DNA from: Bacteroidales bacterium
Lineage (GTDB): Bacteria > Bacteroidota > Bacteroidia > Bacteroidales > FEN-979
Direction of reading: 5' to 3'
Length of the DNA: 64,000 nucleotides
Assembly: GCA_023229525.1 (NCBI GenBank)
Contig: JALNZC010000001.1
Location: 162,280 to 226,279, forward strand
Part shown: positions 55,201 to 62,471 of the stretch, piece by piece
Layout: each line of letters opens with the position of its first letter
How positions within the stretch are numbered: the stretch's first letter is position 1
Program-made: the position numbers and the translations under genes
Notes under the pieces: model-generated
The model's input: the letters and a program-made list of their open reading frames with translations, nothing else
The model's database searches: none
Told to the model about the DNA's origin: nothing

Positions 55201-56326
55201 CATCTTTGTGAGCGGGATTTATTTTAATGGCGGATTTGAAATGCCTGCCGTTGATGTCATCTTTTATACAGATAATTCAGGGTCTCCCGGGACAATCATC
55301 AGTACTTTCACAGGTATCCCGGCCAATTCCGATATTTCCGGAAATTTGGATATCTTCCTGCCTTCACCTGTAAATCTCACTGCCGGTCATTACTGGATGT
55401 CAGTAGCAGCAGCCATGGATTTTACAACCCATGGGGAATGGGCATGGTCCAAACAACTGGCTCCGGTCATCCTGAATCAGTTCTTATGGCAAAATCCTCA
55501 AAACGGATTTGGGTTGGGTTGCGGCACACCAACCTGGTGCCCGGGGACAGTCGTTGTGAGTGGCGTTGATAATAACCTTGGATTTGCTTTAAGCAACAGC
55601 GCCCAGATGATCACCTTAAGTCCGAACCAGGGCCCTCTTAATGCCAATTCTTCGCAGAATGTGAGTGCGATCTTTGATGCTACTTCTCTTGATATAGGTC
55701 AGTATTTTGCCACGATCAACTTCGATGGCGGGACCAATGTATTCCCTGTATCAATGCCTGTTACAGTTAATGTAGTACTGGTATCGACTAACCTGGACGT
55801 TCCCAACACGCTCATCAGCAACGGACAATCTTTTTGCTACGATGCCATACAAACACTTACGGTTGGCGGAAGTGGTAATACTTTCATTGTCTTGGATGGG
55901 GGCAGTGCCGAACTGATTGCAGGTCAGAACATCCATATAATGCCGGGTGCCAGGGTGGATAATGGAGGATACCTGTGGGGACATATCACCACCAATAATC
56001 AATTCTGCGGAGCAAAAAGGAGTCCTGACCTGCCGGAGTCGCCTGAAAAGGCTGTTACGTCGCCTTTAGAAACTACCACGGCTCTCTTCAGTTTGTTTCC
56101 TAATCCAACTACGGGGGCCTTCACAGTTAAAATCGCGGATCAGAATTCAATAGACAAATCTTTCATCAGGGTATACACCATGATGGGAGAACTGATCCTG
56201 AAAGATGAATTAACAGGTATTCCGGAAAAGGTTCTCTCCCTACAATCAAAAGCCGACGGGATCTATCTTATATACATTACGGTTGGGGACCGGACGGAGA
56301 CAGCCAAACTTATCAGGATGCATTAA
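52298..56326 (+). CDS. T9SS-secreted C39-like cysteine protease with duplicated module
   Basis: 1342 residues. A signal peptide (about 1-20, IVQAQ) is followed by a C39-like papain-fold domain (about 60-330). The putative catalytic Cys is in YDWSFGCSATSASMMAGYY, the His in IQVSGHTMLGYGYD and the Asp in YLHDTWD. Then come a BACON/Ig-like unit, a 190-residue module (about 402-590), a jelly-roll-like domain (about 660-800), a second copy of the module (about 914-1103), and a type IX sorting domain (LFPNPTTGAFTV). Probably an outer-membrane or secreted protease or adhesin; substrate unknown. Confidence 0.85.
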   Translation: MKRKLTFFIGLFTLAFIVQAQIIYSPEKYVKRTFRDATGKEIKEIIVPGKPPDFRMPEAVLTRSAVLLPNVPGYDWSFGCSATSASMMAGYYDRTGYSNIYTGPTDGGVAPLDNSTWGSVTINGEVRSQCPISATRNEVDGRVIKGHVDDFWVQYNSALPDPYIGNWTMHTYGDCTGDYMGTNQSALGNIDGSTTFYYYSDGTPLVNYDAGAGHKDGCYGMRQFFESRSYSVVTNYTQVIYGYNGNTLGFTFAQYMQEIDAGRPVLIQVSGHTMLGYGYDAASNMVYLHDTWDYLSHTMVWGNSYAGLQQWGVTTIQLQPAAATIAVTPGSFYQELYSQGMATQTMNIANTGNGTLDYNIDISYTYPAKAVKATKNNTKTSEITNIVNSADIKKMAVKGNKQLPEFGRSTVYYNQTANPTGQGFTSQEFTDFPAYSNTGADDFTIPAGETWNVRHVYAGGTFGSSGGTTVPLVNVIFLQDASGYPGTACATFTAIVPICDAAGNLNIYLPSAVKLNEGHYWVAVAAVMDYSIYGQWYWGTQFAPTILNEFAWQNPGGGFGLCTSWCYGSSAFPGGADYNFTFALSDATWQPWLSAAPLTGSVPAYSSVNIPVTFDATGLAYDTYYGQVTVNSNDPVNPSIAVPATLQVLSPGALPLSEDWSSGSLATNGWTSSSSQGNWQTTAIYGNPAPAVMFFWEPQLSNYESSLISKSIDATAISDNITLKFDLYLDNYSTATTEGVAVDVWDGSLWNTVLNFTNAGGGFGWTNLSVDITSFAASHIFNIRFRAYGENSFNINWWVIDNIKVYRQVLSVNPASLTVTVPKGESTIRPVTVFNNGDVPMYWRSTVQSNIVTRPIPAKVNGTSTKKGTISSELTPTAGSLSPGVPEPNRESSVNPAENNTKTIMSSTPLVNKYVPDFGRATVYYNQTGSPSLESSAVSQTFTDFPEFSSKSADDFIVPDGATWNIRHIFVSGIYFNGGFEMPAVDVIFYTDNSGSPGTIISTFTGIPANSDISGNLDIFLPSPVNLTAGHYWMSVAAAMDFTTHGEWAWSKQLAPVILNQFLWQNPQNGFGLGCGTPTWCPGTVVVSGVDNNLGFALSNSAQMITLSPNQGPLNANSSQNVSAIFDATSLDIGQYFATINFDGGTNVFPVSMPVTVNVVLVSTNLDVPNTLISNGQSFCYDAIQTLTVGGSGNTFIVLDGGSAELIAGQNIHIMPGARVDNGGYLWGHITTNNQFCGAKRSPDLPESPEKAVTSPLETTTALFSLFPNPTTGAFTVKIADQNSIDKSFIRVYTMMGELILKDELTGIPEKVLSLQSKADGIYLIYITVGDRTETAKLIRMH
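53503..54057 (+). repeat. Duplicated module, copy 1, in the T9SS protease
   Basis: Encodes LPEFGRSTVYYNQTANPT through the YNFTFALSDA segment. Copy 2 at 55036-55604 encodes VPDFGRATVYYNQTGSP through NNLGFALSNS. Shared landmarks in order: TDFP, ADDF, TWN-RH, VDVIF/VNVIF, SGxPGT, LPS-V-L, GHYW-VAA, QNP-GFGL. Old internal duplication; identity is partial. Confidence 0.75.
55036..55604 (+). repeat. Duplicated module, copy 2, in the T9SS protease
   Basis: Second copy of the module described at 53503-54057, separated from it by about 980 bp that carry a jelly-roll-like domain. Same order of landmarks, ending at the CPGTVVVSG and FALSNS segments. Confidence 0.75.
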
Positions 56327-56655
56327 TCCAGCATGGTTTTTACCTTTACACTAAAACTTATAAAGAATAACGGAATCCATAAAACCTTATAAGGAAAGAA
56401 CGTAGTATGAACAGCTAATCTTCCTTCGGTCTTCCTTCAGTTAAACAAGAATTAAGGATAAGGGTGCTCCTCATTTGCTCCCGAGGTGCTTCCCAGATGG
56501 TCCGCAGTTACAGATCTGTACGGGAGGGCCTAGGACTATTCTGGAATTTTTAGTTCCCGGAATCCCGGATTATTCAACAGAATTTTTCCGGGAAAAGGGC
56601 AATTCGAAATCTAAAAAGGGAAGAAAAAAAAACGAATAATTAACCCAGGAAGCAT
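56327..56655. other. Intergenic region, nothing recognised
   Basis: About 330 bp between convergent genes. No ORF with homology, no tRNA, and no clear terminator hairpin with a T tract was found. Confidence 0.4.
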
Positions 56656-58626
56656 CTATTTGTAACAATATCGTCTCATCACCTTATAAGCTTCTATGAT
56701 GCCCAGTTCACCAGCGCGGCTTAAATCTTCACATCCTTTGTTGTTTTCATTCAGAAGGATGTTTATCAAGCCACGATTGTACCAGGCCTCAGCAAAATCG
56801 TTTCTGTAACGGATGGCGTTGGTGAAATCCTCAACAGCTTCATGGTAATTCCCCATCATACAGTTCACAAACCCACGGTTGTAGTAACCAAATGGAAATT
56901 CAGGATCCAGAGCCAATGCACGGTCATAATCGCGGATAACCGCTTCATATGTATGTTCCAGGTTACTGTTAGGCACCTGCGTTTGTTGTTTCTGGGGACT
57001 CCTGGCGATGGTAACTTCATTTTTCATTTCTTCCTGTGCCTGAATAACCTGCATCAGTTCATATCGTGCATTGGCCCGGCTGAAATAGGCAAGCAGAAAA
57101 GTCGAATCGAATTTCAACGTAGTATCGAAATCGTTCAGTGCGCGGTTGAAATTCCGGGTAGAGGCAAAAGCGATGGCTCGTTCATAGTAAGATCCCGGAT
57201 TACCGCCAGTCGAATCAATCCTGCGGGATTGTCTTTCAATTTCTTTATCGCTTAATGAATCGCTCATCAATCCGCTGATGTTGGTAAATACCACAATATG
57301 CATATAATAATACTTTTTCTTATATGCATCATAGAGACGTACTTTATCAAAATCAGCCCGCCCCAAAAAAACATCAAAAACCGGCAGTGGCTGAATTTCA
57401 ACCGGTTGGTTCTGAAGCTTGCTGTTGGTTGTATTCATCACATCAAAGTCACCACTTAATTTGGTCAGGCTTTCGAAATAATCTTTCCTTTTGGATTTAA
57501 GGCTATCGGGATTGAAATGATTTTTCTCAGCAAGTTCAACTGCTCTTTTATAATCCTGTATTGCTCCCTGGTGGTCTTTCAACTTGTTTTTTATTTCGTA
57601 CCGGTCATAATATGCATCGGTATAATCGGGTAACAGTTCAAGGGTCCTGTTCAAATCATCAAGGGCTCCCTGATAATCGTGAAGGTCGGCTTTGAGACGA
57701 CTACGGTAATAATAGCTCATGATGTTTTTCGGATCCAGTTTACTTACAAAATTAAAATCGCGGATCGCATTTTTTTTATCATTTAATCCGATCAGCACGA
57801 TGGCGCGGTTATAATATGCATAAGAATTATATGGTGACAGCCGTACAACATTATCGAGATCATGAAGAGCGCCTGTCGGATCGGGTTTCTTTATCCTGGT
57901 TAATGCCCGGTTAAAGAGGGCAAAAGTGTTATTGGAGTCAAGTTCAATGGCGTGTGTTAAATCGATAATGGCTGAATCAATTTGTTCAAGATCAAGCCGT
58001 ACCAGTCCCCGTTGGGTAAAAGCGGATACACTGGCCGGATTGATAGCGATGGCTTTGCCGAGGTCTTCCAGTGCACCTGAATACCGTTTAATTCCTTGTT
58101 GGGCACATCCTCTCAAAATATAAACGGTTTCTCCGTTATTCTTTAATTCGATAGCCTTATTACAATCAATCAGACAGGAATAGTATTTTTTAAGAAAGAG
58201 ATTTGTTCTCGCACGGTTTACATAAATTTCTGGATTTGCCGTATCCAGCTCTAGAGCCCGGGCATAATCTTCCATCGCTCCTTTAAAATTTGAAAGTTGG
58301 CTCCGGACCACTGCGCGGTTTATAAAAACATCTGCCATGTATGGTGAAAGGTCAATTGACCGGGTATAATCCTGTTCGGCGCCGAGATAATCATCCAGGC
58401 CGTATTTTGAATATCCGCGTAAAAAATAAAGATTCGGAAGCGAAGGCTCTTTTTGAATGGCCAGATTCAATTTATCCAGCGCTTCAATGTAATTTCCATT
58501 TCTTAAATAGGTAATAGCGGCTTGCTTATAATTCAGATCAAGCTGGGAAAAAACCGGATATTGCTGTAATGTCAAAAAGGTCAGGCACAGAAAAAAACGC
58601 AGAAAGACAAAGAGTCGTTTATCCAT
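56656..58626 (-). CDS. Secreted tetratricopeptide-repeat protein
   Basis: 656 residues. A signal peptide (about 1-27, PVFS) is followed by about a dozen TPR units in two blocks (about 32-390 and 475-650). Typical units are ALDKLNLAIQKEPSLPNLYF and GAEQDYTRSIDLSPYMADVF. The linker (about 390-470) carries VFLGRADFDKVRLYDAYKKK, without TPR pattern. It is probably a periplasmic scaffold; binding partner unknown. It ends with CKDLSRAGELGIIEAYKVM-type SEL1-like units. No operon partner. Confidence 0.9.
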   Translation of the reverse strand: MDKRLFVFLRFFLCLTFLTLQQYPVFSQLDLNYKQAAITYLRNGNYIEALDKLNLAIQKEPSLPNLYFLRGYSKYGLDDYLGAEQDYTRSIDLSPYMADVFINRAVVRSQLSNFKGAMEDYARALELDTANPEIYVNRARTNLFLKKYYSCLIDCNKAIELKNNGETVYILRGCAQQGIKRYSGALEDLGKAIAINPASVSAFTQRGLVRLDLEQIDSAIIDLTHAIELDSNNTFALFNRALTRIKKPDPTGALHDLDNVVRLSPYNSYAYYNRAIVLIGLNDKKNAIRDFNFVSKLDPKNIMSYYYRSRLKADLHDYQGALDDLNRTLELLPDYTDAYYDRYEIKNKLKDHQGAIQDYKRAVELAEKNHFNPDSLKSKRKDYFESLTKLSGDFDVMNTTNSKLQNQPVEIQPLPVFDVFLGRADFDKVRLYDAYKKKYYYMHIVVFTNISGLMSDSLSDKEIERQSRRIDSTGGNPGSYYERAIAFASTRNFNRALNDFDTTLKFDSTFLLAYFSRANARYELMQVIQAQEEMKNEVTIARSPQKQQTQVPNSNLEHTYEAVIRDYDRALALDPEFPFGYYNRGFVNCMMGNYHEAVEDFTNAIRYRNDFAEAWYNRGLINILLNENNKGCEDLSRAGELGIIEAYKVMRRYCYK

Positions 58627-58931
58627 GGGTCAAAAATACCGATAATTGATAACTCTTCCTGTTATCCCGGTTAAATCATTTTTTGAGGTGCAGGATAAAA
58701 TTGAGGTGCTTGAATTTACATATCAGAAAATCAAATATTGTTATTGTTTTATGATTTAACAAATGGGAGATAACTCTTTATAATGCTTGTGGAACAGAGA
58801 GTTATTCACATTTTGAAGTTAGATTCATTTGTATTTCAATTCGTAATTAACTTCATATTTTCAGTTAATCAAACGATCATTTCATTTGTCCAGCACCTCA
58901 AAATAAGATTTAGCCTAATTTTTTAAGGACA
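58627..58931. other. Intergenic region with nested inverted repeats
   Basis: No ORF is seen. Almost the whole gap is taken up by the inverted-repeat structure at 58670-58912, described separately, lying between the TPR gene start and the tRNA-Asn promoter. Confidence 0.5.
58670..58912. repeat. MITE-like or structured element bounded by 23-bp inverted repeats
   Basis: The ends 58672-58694 and 58890-58912 are inverted copies matching at 20 of 23 positions, both carrying TTTTGAGGTGC. The core TTGAGGTGC recurs directly at 58701-58709. Inside are a perfect 10-bp inverted pair GTTAAATCAT (58670-58679) / ATGATTTAAC (58751-58760) and an 8-bp pair ATAACTCT (58770-58777) / AGAGTTAT (58798-58805). There is no coding content and no clear target duplication. 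It could be a small non-autonomous element or a structured RNA. Confidence 0.5.
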
Positions 58932-58961
58932 TTGGAATTTTCCAGAGTTTTTGTATTTTTG
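58932..58961 (+). promoter_or_regulatory. Bacteroidota-type promoter of tRNA-Asn
   Basis: TTG at 58932-58934, exactly 19 nt, then TATTTTTG at 58954-58961, ending 11 bp before the tRNA. Best promoter match in the window. Confidence 0.65.
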
Positions 58962-58972
58962 CACCCTCAAAT

Positions 58973-59046
58973 TCCTCCTTAGCTCAGTTGGTTAGAGCAT
59001 CTGACTGTTAATCAGAGGGTCGCAAGTTCAAGTCTTGCAGGGGGAG
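58973..59046 (+). tRNA. tRNA-Asn (GTT)
   Basis: Acceptor TCCTCCT pairs with AGGGGGA (59039-59045; one T-G pair), discriminator G. The anticodon stem CTGA/TCAG holds the GTT anticodon in CTGTTAA. T-arm GCAAG-TTCAAGT-CTTGC is perfect. Its 3' end plus flanking bases recur at 63828. Confidence 0.95.
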
Positions 59047-59066
59047 CTGGAAAATGAGCCACTTAC
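59041..59066. repeat. Left att-like repeat (3' end of tRNA-Asn)
   Basis: GGGGAGCTGGAAAATGAGCC followed by ACTTAC covers the last tRNA bases and the beginning of the terminator. The same word with one deleted base and one substitution lies at 63828-63852. A tRNA 3' end repeated downstream is the usual mark of integrase-mediated insertion. Confidence 0.5.
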
Positions 59067-59091
59067 AAAAATTTTTGTAGGTGGTTTTTTT
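59059..59091 (+). terminator. Intrinsic terminator of tRNA-Asn
   Basis: CCACTTACAAAAA pairs with TTTTTGTAGGTGG (one mismatch, small or no loop), followed by seven T. Confidence 0.75.
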
Positions 59092-59350
59092 ATTGTACGA
59101 AAGTAAAAGCGAAAGTAACCAGCCTTCAAATCGGTTTTTCCCATTCGCCCGGTTCCATTAATCTTTTTATCAATAAAGCCAACGTCCGGCAAACGTCCGT
59201 ATTATTTATACACCCGATATTACACATTGGTGGAATGTAATTTACCACCTTTTTAATCTCTTTCAGAAAGTTCCAATCTCATCAATCAATAAAGATAATT
59301 ATTCACCACCTGAAAAAAACTCATCTTTATTCTTTTAATATCCTTAAACA
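59092..59350. other. Gap at the start of the accessory region, nothing recognised
   Basis: About 260 bp of AT-rich sequence with no ORF. The word AACGTCCG occurs twice near 59179-59200; no other structure is seen. Confidence 0.35.
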
Positions 59351-59761
59351 ATGAAAAAGATTTTTATTTGTTTGTTGCTATTCAGCATAGCTGGATATGG
59401 ACAAAACGAGGATCTGATTAATGTTAAATTAGAAATGCCACTTACTTATGCAAACATTGCTAAAAATGCAGCGAAAAAATGGCCCGGGGACTTTGAAATG
59501 CAGAAATACACTATTGACAATCAATGTAAGGCTTTTAATGAATACTTAAAACTCAGCAAGAATCATTCTGTCCCAGATGATGTTTATTTACAGTGTGCAA
59601 TGCTTGCATGGGACAAATGGTGCGATAGCGATTGGGTCAAATGTTTGAAAGAAAATAAAGAATTTGGACTTGACACCGTGGATGCTTGTTGGAATGCGGA
59701 TTGGGAAATGGTTGTTTATACTATAAAAAATCAAATCGAAGCGTATAATTCATTGAAATAA
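59351..59761 (+). CDS. Hypothetical small secreted protein
   Basis: 136 residues. A signal peptide (about 1-18, SIAGYGQ) is followed by a helical, Trp- and Cys-containing mature part (AMLAWDKWCDSDWVKCLKE, VDACWNADWEM). Four Cys in the mature chain might form disulphides. Not recognised. It is the first gene after tRNA-Asn, in a region of short unknown ORFs. Confidence 0.65.
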   Translation: MKKIFICLLLFSIAGYGQNEDLINVKLEMPLTYANIAKNAAKKWPGDFEMQKYTIDNQCKAFNEYLKLSKNHSVPDDVYLQCAMLAWDKWCDSDWVKCLKENKEFGLDTVDACWNADWEMVVYTIKNQIEAYNSLK

Positions 59762-59830
59762 ACTTTCATCATTTGTTAAATCAACAGAAATACCAAAAAA
59801 TCAACAAACTTTTAATCATGTCAAATCATT

Positions 59831-59995
59831 ATGGGAAAAGATCAAATAACCAAAATCGAAGACCTTTTAAAATGCAGGGACATTATTAAAGATGTTATTC
59901 TAACCGGTGATCAAAATGTATTTTCCGAATTTCGTGAGAAACAAACAGAATATCAGTTGGGATCGGTTGGTGAGGTAAAAAGTGGTGGTAATTAA
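59831..59995 (+). CDS. Hypothetical 54-residue protein
   Basis: The ATG at 59831 opens MGKDQITKIEDLLKCRDIIK, a charged helical peptide of 54 residues ending EVKSGGN. Sense and composition look protein-like, and it lies in line between two plus-strand secreted genes, but there is no recognised family and it is short. It could equally be a remnant. Confidence 0.35.
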   Translation: MGKDQITKIEDLLKCRDIIKDVILTGDQNVFSEFREKQTEYQLGSVGEVKSGGN

Positions 59996-60112
59996 AGGAA
60001 TCGAGTAAAAATGCATTCCCCACAAAAATGGAAAACAGGGAAAGTACACAATGGTTAATACAGAAAATACAGAAAAAATTACAGTTTATACAGAACTTTT
60101 AGAATAACCGCC

Positions 60113-60676
60113 ATGAAAAAGTTATTGAATATTGCATTCATTTCAGCTCTTGCAATGAGCAGCTTATGCGTTTCCGGTCAAAAAATCAAAGAAAATGTTA
60201 TTGACGATTTTACCGGGAGCGCGAGAACCTCAACCGGACTAATATGGTTTTCTGATGTCGGTAGGTTTAACGTTTATTGTCGGTTTGTAAGGATTGATAG
60301 TGTTTACATGCTAAATTTTAAGCTGAGCCTTAATGGAACTGTTTTCTCCGTTGATAAGGATGCTGCGCTTCTATTAAAACTGGAAAGTGATACAATAATA
60401 AAATTAAGAAACAGGGAATACACTGTGACCACAAGGGGAGGAGGTGCAAATGGACTTCTTGGATCGGCTAGCCAAGGTGCAAATCTTTACTTTATCATCC
60501 CCGGGGAATGTCTTTCTCCGCTAGTCAATATCAAAGTAAAAAAAGTACGAATTTATACAACCGACGGATTTATTGACCAGGAAATTGATTACAGACATGC
60601 AGAAACCTTTATAGAAACATTGCGCTTACTTATCTTTACTCCACCACCTGAAAAAAAGAATGATGCGAAGTTTTAA
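60113..60676 (+). CDS. Hypothetical secreted beta-rich protein
   Basis: 187 residues. A signal peptide (about 1-22, CVSGQ) is followed by an alternating beta-type chain (VYCRFVRIDSVYMLNFKLSL, LLLKLESDTIIKLRNREYTV) and a Gly-rich GGGANGLLGSASQGANLYF loop. C-terminus PPPEKKNDAKF. Not recognised. Codon use and AT content are like its accessory neighbours. Confidence 0.65.
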   Translation: MKKLLNIAFISALAMSSLCVSGQKIKENVIDDFTGSARTSTGLIWFSDVGRFNVYCRFVRIDSVYMLNFKLSLNGTVFSVDKDAALLLKLESDTIIKLRNREYTVTTRGGGANGLLGSASQGANLYFIIPGECLSPLVNIKVKKVRIYTTDGFIDQEIDYRHAETFIETLRLLIFTPPPEKKNDAKF

Positions 60677-60682
60677 TTCCCT

Positions 60683-60850
60683 TTAACTCTTCACATGTTG
60701 TAAATTCCCATTGAGTGTATCCCGCCGGCTGTATATCGTTTCATGGTGGTATCTGAATTTTTTGTCTTGATTAACAATTTGCTGAAGATTATCAATCGTC
60801 ATACCCAATTCCCGGGATGCTTTCTCAATTGAGATTGTCGTTCTTTCCAT
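60683..60850 (-). CDS. Small HTH-like protein, 55 residues
   Basis: Minus-strand ATG at 60850; MERTTISIEKASRELGMTID then NLQQIVNQDKKFRYHHETIY. The segment ISIEKASRELGMTIDNLQQI has helix-turn-helix spacing (A-x3-G-x5-L), suggesting a small DNA-binding or excisionase-like protein. It lies 42 bp downstream of the 94-residue ORF on the same strand. Its length keeps confidence modest. Confidence 0.4.
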   Translation of the reverse strand: MERTTISIEKASRELGMTIDNLQQIVNQDKKFRYHHETIYSRRDTLNGNLQHVKS

Positions 60851-60892
60851 TTTGCTTTTTTGTTTGTCCGATTCCGGATATATCAGAAAGCA

Positions 60893-61177
60893 TCAATTCC
60901 AGCATTTCGATAAATTATACTCGTTTATTTCAAAAACACAGGTTTCGTTTAAAAGCTGCCATTCTTCCCAGGAAAAGATTATTTGGCCTTTCCCATTTCG
61001 CTCACTCACTATCCTCCCGTTTTCACAAACCCCAACGATATGCTGATCATGAGTGATATTGTCTGGTTTATAATTCTGAAATGTAATCAAAATCTTTTTA
61101 CCATCAAAAAGCTCAACAAGCCTCTTAAATTTGTGGAAAACCTTCTCGTCAATACGATAATCAATCAAATTTTTCAT
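60893..61177 (-). CDS. Hypothetical protein, 94 residues
   Basis: Acidic/basic mixed chain, no signal peptide or membrane segment: KVFHKFKRLVELFDGKKILI, then ERNGKGQIIFSWEEWQLLNE. Not recognised. Overlapping plus-strand frames look like shadows. It is one of four small minus-strand ORFs in tandem between 61660 and 60683. Confidence 0.5.
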   Translation of the reverse strand: MKNLIDYRIDEKVFHKFKRLVELFDGKKILITFQNYKPDNITHDQHIVGVCENGRIVSERNGKGQIIFSWEEWQLLNETCVFEINEYNLSKCWN

Positions 61178-61217
61178 AATATTGATTTAGAAGAAACTGC
61201 CCATATTCGGACAGTAT

Positions 61218-61388
61218 TTATTCAAACCCGACAAATATGATCCAGGTTCGCCCTACCACTCTGGCAGTTGTGTTCGATGGAAGTTGATTGTTTTTACGAC
61301 GACGGATAAGGATTTTCGTGGACATGGTTTTACCCTCTTTCTTTAATTTTTTACAATATTCCGAGGGGGTGAAAACCTTTTCTTCCAA
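61218..61388 (-). CDS. Small HTH-like protein, 56 residues (TTG start proposed)
   Basis: The open frame contains KVFTPSEYCKKLKKEGKTMS followed by TKILIRRRKNNQLPSNTTAR and VVGRTWIIFV, which reads like a small helix-turn-helix protein (recognition segment MSTKILIRRRKNNQLP). The only ATG would cut the first helix, so TTG at 61388 is proposed; no ribosome site is obvious. It lies between two other small minus-strand ORFs. Confidence 0.4.
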   Translation of the reverse strand: MEEKVFTPSEYCKKLKKEGKTMSTKILIRRRKNNQLPSNTTARVVGRTWIIFVGFE

Positions 61389-61432
61389 TGTATTTATATT
61401 TAATTCATATGGAACAATTTTTTGTTACTGCT

Positions 61433-61660
61433 TTATTCGATAATCTCTTCCTCACTTGTACGAACATCGGATGAAACGCTCCCTTCAGCCCGTATTAGCT
61501 GAATAATAGTATGATCTTTCTCAAGCTCTTTGATTTCAGAAAGTAAAATTTCCCTTCGATTCTTCCCAAATTCATTCATCCTATCTTCATAAACGAAACA
61601 CCTTCCATTATGTGGAACTGAAAGAAGAATAATTTGAGGCTCGTTTGTTAGTCTTTTCAT
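61433..61660 (-). CDS. Hypothetical protein, 75 residues, possibly 5'-truncated
   Basis: ATG at 61660 with AAAAGG just ahead. The chain MKRLTNEPQIILLSVPHNGR, then an acidic helical C-terminus, is unrecognised. The frame is open and protein-like for another 24 codons upstream (YESNRKELINAIATGDVKR) to a TAG at 61733, with no start codon there, so the original gene may have been longer. Head of the four-ORF minus cluster. Confidence 0.45.
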   Translation of the reverse strand: MKRLTNEPQIILLSVPHNGRCFVYEDRMNEFGKNRREILLSEIKELEKDHTIIQLIRAEGSVSSDVRTSEEEIIE

Positions 61661-61696
61661 CCTTTTAACGTCACCGGTGGCAATAGCGTTGATTAA

Positions 61697-62254
61697 TTCT
61701 TTTCTGTTGCTCTCATACCAATAATTGTATTTCTATGGGAAAAACGATATCGATGGCGTATATCCGGATTTGAACTAAACATCGATGAATTTGTAAAAGG
61801 TACTTTTATAGAAAATGAAACGGGCAATCATCAATTTAAAGCAATTGGATTTAGATTTATTAATAAAACAAATTCTACAATCTTTATAACGGATATGCAA
61901 TTGTGTAAAACGACTAAATTAGTCAGTATCCCAAATATTGCTTTCCACGATTCAATGGTTGGTTCCTATGAACTCAAATTTGATGACCCTTCTGCAAAGC
62001 CTCTCGTGAATCCCGGTTCTGGTGGTGGGGAGACTGGTCCATTAAGAACAGTATATTTAACCAAGCGGCAAATAATTTTAAACTCTCCTGATGGTGAAGC
62101 ACTTACTTTAATCGCTGTAAATGAAATCCCTGCTGGTTTATCAACACACAAACCCAATTTTTTTAGGAAACTCTTCATCGTACCAAAATATTTTGCTGTC
62201 AAGTACATCATAATGATGAATGGGAAAAGATATAAAGTCATATCTGCTTATTAG
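61697..62254 (+). pseudogene. ORF with N-terminal anchor but no start codon; likely 5'-broken
   Basis: The frame is open from 61697, and its first residues SVALIPIIVFLWEKRYRWRI look like a membrane anchor followed by positive charges. The first ATG is only at 61895, leaving 119 residues. The upstream part (SGFELNIDEFVKGTFIENE) also looks coding, so the gene probably lost its 5' end or uses ATT/ATA. The mature part is beta-rich (VYLTKRQIILNSPDGEALTL). Not recognised. A hairpin terminator follows. Confidence 0.45.
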
Positions 62255-62260
62255 GTTATA

Positions 62261-62336
62261 ACTAAGGGAATCAATTGGTTCACATCAGGGAAAGGAAATC
62301 AATTGCTTGCAACTTTGTCCACTAAGGGAAGCAATT
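62261..62336. repeat. Direct repeat, two 16-bp copies 60 bp apart
   Basis: ACTAAGGGAATCAATT at 62261-62276 and ACTAAGGGAAGCAATT at 62321-62336 differ at one base. The second belongs to the longer 26-bp repeat that recurs at 63809. Confidence 0.5.
62307..62332. repeat. 26-bp repeat left of psd
   Basis: TTGCAACTTTGTCCACTAAG followed by GGAAGC matches 63809-63834 at 22 of 26 positions, same orientation. The decamer TTGCAACTTT occurs again at 62393-62402. The two long copies bracket psd. Confidence 0.5.
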
Positions 62337-62342
62337 CAAAAT

Positions 62343-62374
62343 AAGGCGACAGAGATGTCGCCTTGTTCTTTTAT
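62343..62374 (+). terminator. Hairpin terminator after the 62254 ORF
   Basis: AAGGCGACA-GAGA-TGTCGCCTT is a perfect 9-bp stem with a 4-nt loop at 62343-62364, followed by GTTCTTTTATT. Confidence 0.7.
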
Positions 62375-62471
62375 TGTCAAGCGATTCGGTAGTTGCAACT
62401 TTCTTTTCTAACAAGTTTTTCAGTGCGATGATCAGCACGAATGAACGAAACCCACGATCTAAACGCTTGGT

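Noticed and set aside
60817..61056. Plus-strand 79- and 64-residue ORFs
   Set aside because: Antisense to the better-supported minus cluster; two overlapping frames with similar low-complexity content look like shadows.
61433..62254. A toxin-antitoxin pair from the two head-to-head ORFs
   Set aside because: Divergent orientation and lack of start codons argue against a working pair; no toxin fold recognised.
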